A DNA stretch of 64,000 bases from DASYPQ01 sp046155895 (GTDB lineage: Bacteria; Planctomycetota; UBA1135; GCA-002686595), in assembly GCA_046155895.1 (NCBI GenBank), contig JBJXFB010000080.1, forward strand, positions 39,050 to 103,049. The letters are read 5' to 3'. The notes under the pieces were generated by a model. That model saw only the letters and a program-made list of their open reading frames with translations. It had not been told where the DNA came from and made no database searches. Positions 12,436-22,663 of this stretch are shown piece after piece. Made by a program: the position numbers and the translations under genes. Positions within the stretch are counted from its first letter, which is position 1, and the number at the start of each line of letters is the position of its first letter.

Positions 12436-13188
12436 CTACTCGATGCGCTTCGGGTTCCAGACGACGACGTCCTGCCTGCGCGCGAAGTGCAACAGCGGCG
12501 GCTCGCCGGGGAGCTCGAACCCGTGCGCGCGGGCCATCGTGTTGCGCTCGAACGCCGCGGCGGCGGACTGGAGCGGCCACGGCGGATGGTGGATGTCGGC
12601 GCGCCACGTTCGGCCGTCGGGCCGAGCCGCGTAGAGGCAGTAACGCTCGGTCAGCCAGTGATCGAGGGTCCCTGAACGGGCTCGGAAGACGTCTCCAGTA
12701 GGACGGTAGGAGCCCGTGAGCTCGGCGGAGGGAGCGCCGGAGTGCGTCCGAACGCTGGAGTAGCGGATGCCGTCGGGGTCAGAGGCCTCACGCTCGCACG
12801 ACATCCGCGCGCGGTAGTACCGCAAGTTGAACCACGCGCGCGCGATCGCGACGGCGAGCGAATTGTGCGCGTCGAGCGAGAAGAAGTAGACGCCCGGCTT
12901 CCCCTCGCGCGTCACGTACGTCCGCACGTTGAGCTCCGGGAACGCCGAGAGCCCCGGCACCGGCGGCATCCAGCGCGGACGGACGCCGCTCATCCGGAAC
13001 GGAACGATCCCGAGCCACGCCCGATCCTCGAACAGGTCGAGCTCGAGCTGCTCTGGCACCGCCGCACGCATCGCCGCGACCGGAATCCGCCAGTGCGCGA
13101 ACAGCAGATCGTGCCAGACCTGCGTCATCGTCCAGGGCGCGCGAGGCAGCGGCCACGGCCGGTGCGCGATGTCCGTCAAGTCGCTCAT
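12436..13188 (-). CDS. DUF2071 (YqjF-like) family protein
   Basis: The 250-residue protein belongs to DUF2071 (COG3361). Typical are WHDLLFAHWRIPVAAMRA near the N-terminus, DGRAWLGIVPF-type (DRAWLGIVPFRM), the segment PELNVRTYVTREGKPGVYFFSLDA, and a basic second half. The biochemical role of the family is not established. The ATG at 13188 was chosen because the family homology begins immediately after it; the frame is open further upstream but runs antisense through the MFS gene. Confidence 0.82.
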   Translation of the reverse strand: MSDLTDIAHRPWPLPRAPWTMTQVWHDLLFAHWRIPVAAMRAAVPEQLELDLFEDRAWLGIVPFRMSGVRPRWMPPVPGLSAFPELNVRTYVTREGKPGVYFFSLDAHNSLAVAIARAWFNLRYYRARMSCEREASDPDGIRYSSVRTHSGAPSAELTGSYRPTGDVFRARSGTLDHWLTERYCLYAARPDGRTWRADIHHPPWPLQSAAAAFERNTMARAHGFELPGEPPLLHFARRQDVVVWNPKRIE

Positions 13189-13222
13189 GGTCCCGCTCGA
13201 AGCGGCTGCTAGCCTGACGCCC

Positions 13223-14560
13223 GTGCTACGCGTCGTCGCCAAGAATCCCCAGCTCGCGCGCCTCTGGCTCGCCCAGTTCGTCAGCCAGACCGGCGACTGG
13301 CTCAACCGCGTCGCGAGCCTCGTCCTGATCGGCAACCTCGGAGGAACGGGTCCCGTCCTCGGCGTCGGAGCGCTTTTCGGAGCGGAATTGGCGCTGCGCC
13401 TGCTCCCCTCCGCGGCGCTCGGGCCGCTCGCGGGCCCCGTCGCCGACCGTCTGCCGCGGCGCATGCTGATGGTCGTCGCGGACCTCTCGCGCGCGGTCAT
13501 CGTCCTCGGGTTCCTGCTCGTGCGCGAGCCCGCGCACCTGCCGCTTCTCTACGTCCTCATCGTCCTCCAGATGGCGATCGGCATCTTCTTCGACGCCGCC
13601 CGGACCGCCGCGCTGCCCGACACGGTCGCGAAGGACGACCTCCACGACGCCTACGCGCTCTCCGCGATGACGTGGAGCATCACGCTCTGCTTCGGCGCGC
13701 TCGCCGGAGGCTGGCTCGTGCAGTGGGTCGGCGTCGGAGGAGCCTTCGTCATCGACGCCGCGACCTACGTCGTGAGCGCCGTGTTCCTGATCGGCGTGCG
13801 CCTGCCGCCCGTTCCCAAGCAGGAGCAGCCATTCCGCTGGCGTGATATCGTGCTGATGACCGACCTCAAGCGCGGCCTCACGCACGTGCGCTCGCTCGGA
13901 ATCGCGCCGATCCTGTGGACGAAGACCTACTGGGGCGCGGCAGGCGGGTACCTCGTGCTGCTCTCGCTCGCGGGCCGCGACCGCTTCGGCGAGGTCCCGG
14001 AAGCGACGAGCTCCGCTTCCGAGTTGGCCGCAGCGGCCGGGGCGACGGCCGTCGCCACCGGGGCGCTCTACACCGCGCGCGGAGTCGGCACGGGCCTCGG
14101 GCCGCTCGTCGCGAACTTCGTGTTCGGGAAGAGCGACGCCGCCCTGCGGCGCCAGATCAGCGCGGGTTTCGTCGTCGCCGCGGTCGGGTACGCCCTCTTC
14201 GGATTCACGACGAGCCTCTGGGCTGCTTGCGTCTTCGTCGCGGTCGCGCACGTCGGAGGGTGCGCCCTGTGGGTCGCGTCGACGGTCTTGTGGCAGAAGC
14301 GCGTCGAGCCAGCCTACCGCGGACGAGTCTTCGCGCTCGAGTTCCTGGCCCTGGACATCTCCTTCGCTCTCGGCGGCCTCGTCGCCGGGGCGATCTACGA
14401 CGCGACCGAATCGCTGGCGCAGACCGCCTGGATCGTCTCCGGGATGGTGCTGGCGCTCGGGATGGCCTGGACCTGGTCCTCCCGCGGGGTTCTCGCCCCC
14501 GGACCCGGCGCCGAGGTTTTCCCGACCGCGAAGCCGCTGGTCGAGGAGGACGACGGATGA
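13223..14560 (+). CDS. Major facilitator superfamily transporter (EntS/MFS_3-like)
   Basis: The protein (about 445 residues from the GTG at 13223) is a twelve-helix MFS permease. The first helix region begins LARLWLAQFVSQTGDWLNRV and the loop between helices 2 and 3 reads GPLAGPVADRLPRRMLM, the MFS signature position. The start is uncertain: ATGs at 13169 and 13187 are in frame but overlap the divergent DUF2071 gene, so the GTG that clears it is preferred. The set of neighbours gives no hint to the exported substrate. Confidence 0.82.
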   Translation: MLRVVAKNPQLARLWLAQFVSQTGDWLNRVASLVLIGNLGGTGPVLGVGALFGAELALRLLPSAALGPLAGPVADRLPRRMLMVVADLSRAVIVLGFLLVREPAHLPLLYVLIVLQMAIGIFFDAARTAALPDTVAKDDLHDAYALSAMTWSITLCFGALAGGWLVQWVGVGGAFVIDAATYVVSAVFLIGVRLPPVPKQEQPFRWRDIVLMTDLKRGLTHVRSLGIAPILWTKTYWGAAGGYLVLLSLAGRDRFGEVPEATSSASELAAAAGATAVATGALYTARGVGTGLGPLVANFVFGKSDAALRRQISAGFVVAAVGYALFGFTTSLWAACVFVAVAHVGGCALWVASTVLWQKRVEPAYRGRVFALEFLALDISFALGGLVAGAIYDATESLAQTAWIVSGMVLALGMAWTWSSRGVLAPGPGAEVFPTAKPLVEEDDG

Positions 14561-14605
14561 CTCTCCGATGGTAGATTCCCGCGCTCTCCCACCGCCGGAT
14601 CCCGC

Positions 14606-16833
<2,228 letters not shown>

Positions 16834-16837
<4 letters not shown>

Positions 16838-17835
16838 AGCGCGTCGCGATCCTCTGCCCCGGCCGCGGCTCGTACACCGAGAAGTCGCTCGGATCTCTGC
16901 CCCGCGATCACGCGTGGGTGCGGCGCGCCGACGAGCTGCGCGCGGAGCGCGGGCTGTCGTCGCTCGCCGAGCTCGACGGCGCCAGGAAGTTCGAGCCCGA
17001 GCGCCACCTCGCCCCCGCGGACGTCTCGCCGATGATCTGGCTGGTCTCGATGCTCGACGCGGCGGCCGCGGCGCCGGAGTACCGCGTCGTGTGCGTCGCC
17101 GGGAACTCGATGGGCTGGTACACGGCGCTCTCGGTAGCGGGCGCCCTCGACTTCGACGATGGGTTCCGCCTCGTGCAGGAGATGTCGATGCTGCAGCACA
17201 AGCAGCAGAAGTCCGAAGGCGGCGGGCAGATCATCTTTCCCGTGATCGACGAGAGCTGGAGAGGCGACTCGAAGCTCGAAACGGCCGTCGAGGAAGCGCT
17301 CGTGAGCTCGAACGGCGAAGCGATGTCCTCGATCCGCCTCGGCGGCTACGCCGTGCTCGCCGGGACCGAGGCCGGGATCGCGCACCTGATGAAGTCGCTC
17401 CCGCGCGTGAAGCTCGGACAGAACCTGTACCCCTTCCGCCTGATGCAGCACGGCGCCTACCACACGCCGCTCGTCGAGGGAGTCGCCGAGGAAGCGCGGC
17501 GGCGCCTCGCCGATCTCCGTTTCACCGCGCCGAAGGTGACGCTCGTCGACGGCCGCGGCGGCCGATTCACGCCCTGGTCGACGGATCCGGCGGAGCTCGC
17601 GGCGTACACGCTCGGGCAACAGGTCTCGTCGCCCTTCGACTTCACCTCGAGCGTGCGCGTCGCCTTGCGCGAGCACGCGCCCGACCGCCTCGTGTGTCCT
17701 GGCCCCGGCAATTCGCTCGGCGGCGTGTGCGGCCAAATCCTCGTCGAGGAGGGTTGGCGCGGGATCCGTTCGCGCGAGGACTTCGACCGCGTCCAGGCAA
17801 GCGAGGAGCCGATCCTCGTCTCGATGCGGCGCTAG
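16834..17835 (+). CDS. FabD-like acyltransferase (ACP S-malonyltransferase family)
   Basis: The 333-residue protein has the acyltransferase fold of malonyl-CoA:ACP transferases: the nucleophile elbow AGNSMGWYTALS with Ser92 and a catalytic His210 in HGAYHTPLVEG. It begins ILCPGRGSYTEKSLG, close to the usual start of the family. It is translationally coupled to the fused E1 gene upstream, suggesting that the two act on the same acyl group. Position 3' to an E1 gene, away from any fab cluster, argues against it being the housekeeping FabD. The convergent EcsC gene overlaps its last four bases. Confidence 0.82.
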
Positions 17836-18695
17836 ACGAGCCGCGGCGGATCCTGCGGGGCCCTGGCTTCCAGCTTCGGCGGCGCGAGAAGACGCTGCCG
17901 AGCCGCCGCGGCGGCCGCGTCGAGGTCGGCGTACGCGCGTCGGACTTCCTCCAGCCCGTGCGCGCGCTCCAGGCGCCGGACGATGAAGTGCCCGGTCGCC
18001 ATGTCCTGGAAGTGACTGACGAAGATCGCGTTGATCGTCGCGCCGCCGACGGCGCCGACGACGGGCACGGCCTGGGCCGCGAGCTTCTCCGAGACCGCGA
18101 CGCTGAAGCGCGAGGCGATCTGCGCGACGAGCCGCACGAGGACGGGCGCTCCTTCCTCGACGATCCCCTTCTTCGCGATGAACTCGGCGGCTTCCGCGAC
18201 GGCGAACGTCAGCGCGCTGCGCACCGCGAAGTATCCCGTCTCGGCCGCGTCGTCGCCCTTTCCGCGGCCGCCGAAGGCGAAGACCTCGATGCACGCCAGG
18301 CGCGATTCCGGGCGCGAGAGATCCTCGCCCTCGCTCCGCGCGATGTCCGCTACCGAGCGGAGGATGATCGTTGTCGAGACGGGGAGCTCGATCGCGAGCG
18401 CGGGCAGCCCGAAGAAGCCTCCGGCGGCGCCGCTTCCGACCGCGAGGATCTTGTGCGAGAAGCGCGAGGCCTTTCTGGGCTTCTTCCGCATCGTCGCGGT
18501 GGCGACCCGCAGCGCGGCGCGCAGCGACTTCGTCGTCGCGTCATTCACGAGCGCCGAGGCGCGCTTCGGCAGGAGCGCCATCCCCTTCTCGACCGGCGTC
18601 CCGATCAGGTTCGTGAGCTTGATGGCAATGCCGGGATGCTCGAGGAGCTGCTGCGCCCGGCGCAGGTCCTCGATCTCGGCGACGGAGAGCGGCAT
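17832..18695 (-). CDS. EcsC family protein
   Basis: EcsC-family proteins are poorly characterised membrane-associated proteins. The 287-residue product shows the family pattern: SHKILAVGSGAAGGFFGLPALAIELPVSTT (a Gly-rich hydrophobic hairpin, positions about 82-112), then RSVADIARSEGEDL, FAFGGR, and a second hydrophobic region VPVVGAVGGATINAIF. The ATG at 18695 begins just before the first conserved helix; the longer open frame upstream is antisense to galK and rejected. Confidence 0.8.
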   Translation of the reverse strand: MPLSVAEIEDLRRAQQLLEHPGIAIKLTNLIGTPVEKGMALLPKRASALVNDATTKSLRAALRVATATMRKKPRKASRFSHKILAVGSGAAGGFFGLPALAIELPVSTTIILRSVADIARSEGEDLSRPESRLACIEVFAFGGRGKGDDAAETGYFAVRSALTFAVAEAAEFIAKKGIVEEGAPVLVRLVAQIASRFSVAVSEKLAAQAVPVVGAVGGATINAIFVSHFQDMATGHFIVRRLERAHGLEEVRRAYADLDAAAAAARQRLLAPPKLEARAPQDPPRLV

Positions 18696-18727
18696 CGGAG
18701 GTCCTTCGGCCCGAGCATACGCGGCCG

Positions 18728-19870
18728 CTAGAGGCGGATCGACCGCGCTCCGTCGGAAGGCTCGGCTACGAAGAGCGCATCCCGTGCGAACGGATCGATC
18801 CCGCGGGACCCGTAGAACGCGCCCCGGAGACCCGTCAGGAACCCCGCGAGACTCTCTGCGCGCGTCAAGAGGACTGCGCAACCGCCGAAGCCGGCGCCGG
18901 TGAGGCGGGCCCCCGCCGCTCCGTGCTCGCGCGCGGCCGCCACGAGCTCGTCGAGCTCGGGACAACTGACCTCGTAGTCGTCGCGCAGGCTCGCGTGGGA
19001 CGCGTCGAGGAGCCGCCCGAAGGACTCGAGGCTGCCCGAGCGCATCGCCGCGACGGCTTTCGCGACACGGAGCCCTTCGCCGACGACGTGGCGGAAGCGC
19101 CGATCGAGCGGATCGGGCAGCGTCCTGGCGAGATCCAGCAGCTCCCCCTCGGGAAGATCGGCGATCAGCGAACGATACGGCCGTCGCTTCGCCAGGATCT
19201 CGAGAGCCCGCCTGGTTTCCAGGACGCGGGCGTTGTAGCCGGCTTGGGCTTCGCCCGTCTTCTTCGCCTCGACCAGCGAGTTGGCGATCACGAACCGCCA
19301 ATCGGACGGGACGGGCACGGGATCGAGGCGGATCGGATCGAAATCGATCGCCACCGCGTGTCCCGCGCGGCCACCGAGCGAGATGGCCTGGTCCATGCCT
19401 CCGCTGTGCGTGCCGACGTAGCGCTCCGCGCGAGCGGTGAGTTCCATGAGCTCCTTCAGGTCGATCTCGATCTCGTTCGCGGCGAGCAGCGCGAGCGCGG
19501 ACGCGACCACGAGTGCCGACGAGGATGCCAGTCCCGCCGCGGCGGGGATGTCTCCCGAGACGAACCCGTCGAAGCCGCGAACGAGCGGCTCACGCCGATG
19601 CAGAGCCTGCGCCGCCGCCTTGGCGTAGTTGATCCACGACCCAGCCGGAGACGGATCGATCGCGCCGGAGATCTCGAACTGCGCAGCCTCGAAGCGCGGA
19701 TCCGGGTTGGCGAGGCACACCCGAGTATCGTCGCGCGGGCGCAGCTCGATCCGGACGGACCGCTGGATCGCCATGGGGAACACGGGCAGCCCGTTGTAGT
19801 CCGTGTGCTCGCCGATCAGGTTCACACGGCCCGGAGCGCGGACGGAATGCGTCGGGGAGGAGGTCGGCAC
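18728..19870 (-). CDS. galK: Galactokinase
   Basis: Galactokinase phosphorylates galactose to galactose 1-phosphate, the first step of the Leloir pathway. The 380-residue protein has all three GHMP-kinase motifs: the galactokinase signature RVNLIGEHTDYNG (about 15-27), the ATP loop PAAAGLASSSALVVA (about 109-123), and the C-terminal TGAGFGGCAVLL. The GTG start at 19870 gives the usual length and places the signature where family members have it. No galT or galE lies in the window. It is divergent from the DUF1579 gene. Confidence 0.92.
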   Translation of the reverse strand: MPTSSPTHSVRAPGRVNLIGEHTDYNGLPVFPMAIQRSVRIELRPRDDTRVCLANPDPRFEAAQFEISGAIDPSPAGSWINYAKAAAQALHRREPLVRGFDGFVSGDIPAAAGLASSSALVVASALALLAANEIEIDLKELMELTARAERYVGTHSGGMDQAISLGGRAGHAVAIDFDPIRLDPVPVPSDWRFVIANSLVEAKKTGEAQAGYNARVLETRRALEILAKRRPYRSLIADLPEGELLDLARTLPDPLDRRFRHVVGEGLRVAKAVAAMRSGSLESFGRLLDASHASLRDDYEVSCPELDELVAAAREHGAAGARLTGAGFGGCAVLLTRAESLAGFLTGLRGAFYGSRGIDPFARDALFVAEPSDGARSIRL

Positions 19871-19995
19871 GTCGGGAGGCCATGCTACCTGGGCGCTCCC
19901 CGGCCTCCGTGAGTACCATGGGCGCCGCCCGCCGTCTGAATCGTTCGGCGGTTCCGCTCCCAACCACAGACTCCATTCCTTCCCGCAGGAACTCC

Positions 19996-20610
19996 ATGAA
20001 TACCGCCCTGAAGCTGTCTCTCGCCGCCGTCGCGCTCGTCGGAGGAACCGTTCTCGTCACCGCAGCCGCTCTCCGCCCTCAGGACAAGGGCGAGGGAGCG
20101 CCGCCGGACATGGATCCCGCGATGATGATGAAGATGATGGAGCTCGCGACGCCCGGCGAGCCCCACAAGGAGCTCGCGAAGCTGGTCGGCACTTGGGAGA
20201 TCGATTACAAGATGCGCTGGGGACCCGACATGCCCTGGATGGACACGAAGGGCACGGGCGAAGTGAAGCCTCTCCTCGGCGGACGCTACGTGATGGAGAC
20301 GGTCCAGTTCGAGGTGATGGGCATGCCGATGGAGGGCCTGCACATCCTCGGGTACGACAACATGAAGAAGGAGTACATCTCCCTCTGGGCCGATTCGATG
20401 AGCACGTGGTGGGTCACCTCGCGCGGAAAGGAGAGCGCGGATGGGACGATCGAGTACAAGGGCACGATGATCGACGTCGCCGGCGAGCGGCCCTACCGGA
20501 TGGTGATCCACCCGAAGAGCGATGACCTCCACGAGGCCGAGATGTACGACACGATCCCGCCTGCCGGGGAAGTCAAGGTGATGACGATCACCTCGAAGCG
20601 GAAGAAGTAG
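19996..20610 (+). CDS. DUF1579 family secreted protein
   Basis: The 204-residue protein has an N-terminal hydrophobic signal (LAAVALVGGTVLVTAAAL) and the DUF1579 core: HKELAKLVGTWEIDYKMRW, a GGRYVMETVQFEVMGMPM strand pair, GLHILGYDNMKKEYISLWAD and a C-terminal beta region. The family adopts a lipocalin-like barrel; its ligand is unknown. The ATG at 19996 follows GCAGGA at six bases and places the signal sequence at the very start; an ORF extension to 19882 has no signal or RBS logic. Confidence 0.85.
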   Translation: MNTALKLSLAAVALVGGTVLVTAAALRPQDKGEGAPPDMDPAMMMKMMELATPGEPHKELAKLVGTWEIDYKMRWGPDMPWMDTKGTGEVKPLLGGRYVMETVQFEVMGMPMEGLHILGYDNMKKEYISLWADSMSTWWVTSRGKESADGTIEYKGTMIDVAGERPYRMVIHPKSDDLHEAEMYDTIPPAGEVKVMTITSKRKK

Positions 20611-20693
20611 CCGTCCGGCTGCCCAGAGCCTCGATGCGCAAGTCAGGAACTCGAGCGGACGGCCAGTGATTCCGCTCGGAGACGCCTAGACAG

Positions 20694-20728
20694 AGCAGCG
20701 GCCCCGGCTCGAGGGCCGGGACCGCCGC
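20694..20728. terminator. Hairpin between convergent genes
   Basis: A GC-rich inverted repeat (arms about 11 bp with one mismatch around a TCGAGG loop) lies 84 bases after the DUF1579 stop and just beyond the stop of the fasciclin relic on the other strand. There is no clear T-run on either side, so it may act as a weak bidirectional terminator. Confidence 0.4.
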
Positions 20729-20774
20729 TTCGCCAACGGTTACGCGGGACGCCCATCACGCCCCGCGCTGCCTC

Positions 20775-20870
20775 TCACGGCAGGACGATGGGGATCAGCA
20801 CCCGGTCAACCGTGTGGATGCGTCCGTTGGCTGCCGGCACGTTGAGCGGCCATGTGACGCGCGGGTTCTT
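20775..20870 (-). pseudogene. Fasciclin (FAS1) domain relic, C-terminal end only
   Basis: The last 31 codons before an in-frame stop read ... LNVPAANGRIHTVDRVLIP ..., which is the characteristic last strand of a FAS1 domain (compare NGVIHVIDRVLLP at the end of the intact gene that begins at 21191). Upstream on this strand the frame loses all FAS1 similarity within about 100 bases, so the N-terminal part is gone. It is therefore the 3' remnant of a second fasciclin gene, oriented opposite to the intact one. Confidence 0.6.
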
Positions 20871-21190
20871 CAACTCCGGCTCGGGTTCGCGCGAGGCGCC
20901 CCCTGGATGCGGAGCAGGCGGGGTGGTGGTTATCCCCCATCGCCTGGACGAACGGGTGCACACCCACGGAGCTTCGCAAGGCCGGGTACCGGAGCCGCCC
21001 GTGCCGCGAGGGCCTGCAGGTCGTCTACCCGATGCACCGCGAGCCAGGCATGGGAACCCCCTGGCGGGTCGGCATTCCAGCGGTTGGCGATCGATCCCAG
21101 CCTGCGGGATTCTGCTGGGCGACCTGCATCCATCGGGGCGGCAGAGGCGAAGAGCAGGCGGTCCACTGAAACCCCAAAGGAACCCTCCCC
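20871..21190. other. Non-coding stretch between fasciclin relic and fasciclin gene
   Basis: I see no supportable gene here. Open frames exist on both strands but show neither family motifs nor ribosome sites. The last 15 bases hold AAAGGAA, the ribosome-binding site of the gene at 21191. The region is probably the eroded remains of whatever separated the two fasciclin copies. Confidence 0.5.
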
Positions 21191-22129
21191 ATGCACTCTC
21201 TCCTCCACGGCGGCCTTCTCATGGCCGTCGCCACGACTCTCAACTTCTCCACCGGCGAAGGCAGCTCCGCGACCTGCGCGGATCGAACCGCGTCCGCTTC
21301 GTCCGTCGAGACCAAGACGATCGTCGAGACCGCCATCGGCGCCGGGAGCTTCAAGACCCTGGTCAAGGCCCTCGAAGCGGCCAATTTGGTCGATGCGCTG
21401 AAGGGACCGGGCCCCTTCACCGTCTTCGCGCCCAGCGATGAGGCCTTCGCCAAGCTCCCCAAGGGAACGCTCGAGAACCTGCTCAAGCCCGAGAACGCGG
21501 AGACCCTTTCGACCATCCTCACCTATCACGTCGTCTCCGGCGATGTTCGTGCCGAGAAGGTCGTCAAGCTGAATTCGGCCACCGCCCTCAACGGTCAACG
21601 CATCGCCGTGAACGTCGACAAGGCCGGCGTGCGAGTGGCCGGGTCTGGCGTGGTCAAGACCGACATCGCCTGCAGCAATGGCGTCATCCACATCGTGGAT
21701 CAAGTGATGATGCCCGCCACGAAGAACCTCGTGACGACCGCGGTCGACGCGGGCCAGTTCAAGATCCTCGCCAAGGCTCTGGGCGCGGCCGGCCTGGTCG
21801 AGGCGCTCTCCGGCAAGGGTCCGTTCACGGTCTTCGCGCCCACGGACGAGGCCTTCGGCAAGCTGCCGAAGGGCACCCTCGAGAGTCTCCTCGAACCCGC
21901 CAACAAGGAGAAACTCGTCGAGATCCTCCAGCTCCACGTGGTTGGCAGCCGCGTGTACGCCGACCAGCTTTCGAACTCGGTCATCGAGACCCTGGGCGGT
22001 GGCAAGGTGAAGATCGAGGTTGGCGAGGACGGTGTGATGGTCGGCGAGGCGAACGTGAAGAAGGCTGACCTGGAGACCACCAACGGCGTGATCCACGTGA
22101 TCGATCGCGTGCTCCTTCCTGGAGCGTGA
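21191..22129 (+). CDS. Secreted protein with two fasciclin (FAS1) domains
   Basis: FAS1 domains mediate adhesion or matrix contacts at the cell surface. The 312-residue protein has a short signal region (MHSLLHGGLLMAVATTLNF) and two tandem FAS1 domains. Domain 1 spans about residues 45-175 (GPGPFTVFAPSDEAFAKLP, LTYHVVSG, NGVIHIVDQVMMP) and domain 2 about 180-312 (GKGPFTVFAPTDEAFGKLP, LQLHVVGS, NGVIHVIDRVLLP). The two domains are strongly similar, also in DNA, indicating internal duplication. A strong rho-independent terminator follows at 22165. Confidence 0.92.
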   Translation: MHSLLHGGLLMAVATTLNFSTGEGSSATCADRTASASSVETKTIVETAIGAGSFKTLVKALEAANLVDALKGPGPFTVFAPSDEAFAKLPKGTLENLLKPENAETLSTILTYHVVSGDVRAEKVVKLNSATALNGQRIAVNVDKAGVRVAGSGVVKTDIACSNGVIHIVDQVMMPATKNLVTTAVDAGQFKILAKALGAAGLVEALSGKGPFTVFAPTDEAFGKLPKGTLESLLEPANKEKLVEILQLHVVGSRVYADQLSNSVIETLGGGKVKIEVGEDGVMVGEANVKKADLETTNGVIHVIDRVLLPGA

Positions 22130-22164
22130 CCTTCCTCTCCTCTTCTCTCCCCTCCTCTTCTGTC

Positions 22165-22204
22165 AGCCCCGGCTCCACCCGCTGGAGTCGGGGCTTTTCT
22201 TTCA
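22165..22204 (+). terminator. Rho-independent terminator of the fasciclin gene
   Basis: A 13-bp stem with a single G-U pair (arms 22165-22177 and 22183-22195, loop CCCGC) is followed directly by TTTCTTTC. It begins 35 bases after the fasciclin stop and is the clearest intrinsic terminator in the window. Confidence 0.88.
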
Positions 22205-22229
22205 CCCCGAGCCGATTCCCCTCACCACG

Positions 22230-22400
22230 TCTGCCCGAAAAAAAGCCCAAGCGCTGATCTTCGCCGCCGCCGGGTTGTCGTTCTTCCTGTCGGTCTACCT
22301 CTGGTTCCTGGTCGATCGTGAGCAAGGGCTGTTCGTCGGAGTCTGGGTTCCCTCCATCCTCTCCTTCGGCGCCCTGTCGCTGATGGGGGGAGGTGAGACC
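22230..22400 (+). pseudogene. Small two-span membrane protein, start not identifiable
   Basis: In one frame the sequence reads ARKKAQALIFAAAGLSFFLS, then VYLWFLVDREQGLFVG and VWVPSILSFGALSLMGG. That is a convincing small protein with two membrane helices flanking an acidic turn, of a kind I recall as ~60-residue envelope proteins. No ATG, GTG or TTG precedes the first helix; the only in-frame TTG (22275) lies inside it. The reading then continues into an Arg-rich shadow. It is either a 5'-truncated relic or uses a non-canonical start. Confidence 0.4.
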
Positions 22401-22401
22401 C

Positions 22402-22506
22402 GTGAGCAATCTCTTCCTCTTCGACGACTCCGCCGCCGAACCTGCCAACCCGAACTCGCCGCCGATCCGCGTCTGCGAGGGCTGGCGCTCGGTGGACGAG
22501 GTGTGA
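22402..22506 (+). CDS. Possible 34-residue peptide
   Basis: A GTG at 22402 is preceded by GGGGGAGG (about six bases) and opens a short frame MSNLFLFDDSAAEP...CEGWRSVDEV ending at TGA 22506. I do not recognise it. The strong ribosome-binding site directly after the two-span membrane relic is the only support; it could equally be a frameshifted or decayed gene start. Confidence 0.25.
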   Translation: MSNLFLFDDSAAEPANPNSPPIRVCEGWRSVDEV

Positions 22507-22663
22507 CTGTCCTGCTTCACGCTGGTCCCCGATCAACCGCAGCACCTTCCGGACCTCTGGCGATTCGCGCCTCCTCCACGCGCTCGGGCGCGCTGGAGTC
22601 GGGCGCCGGATCACGCGGGCGTCTGGCGTGGACCCTGGGGCACATCGATACGAATCGTCCGGG

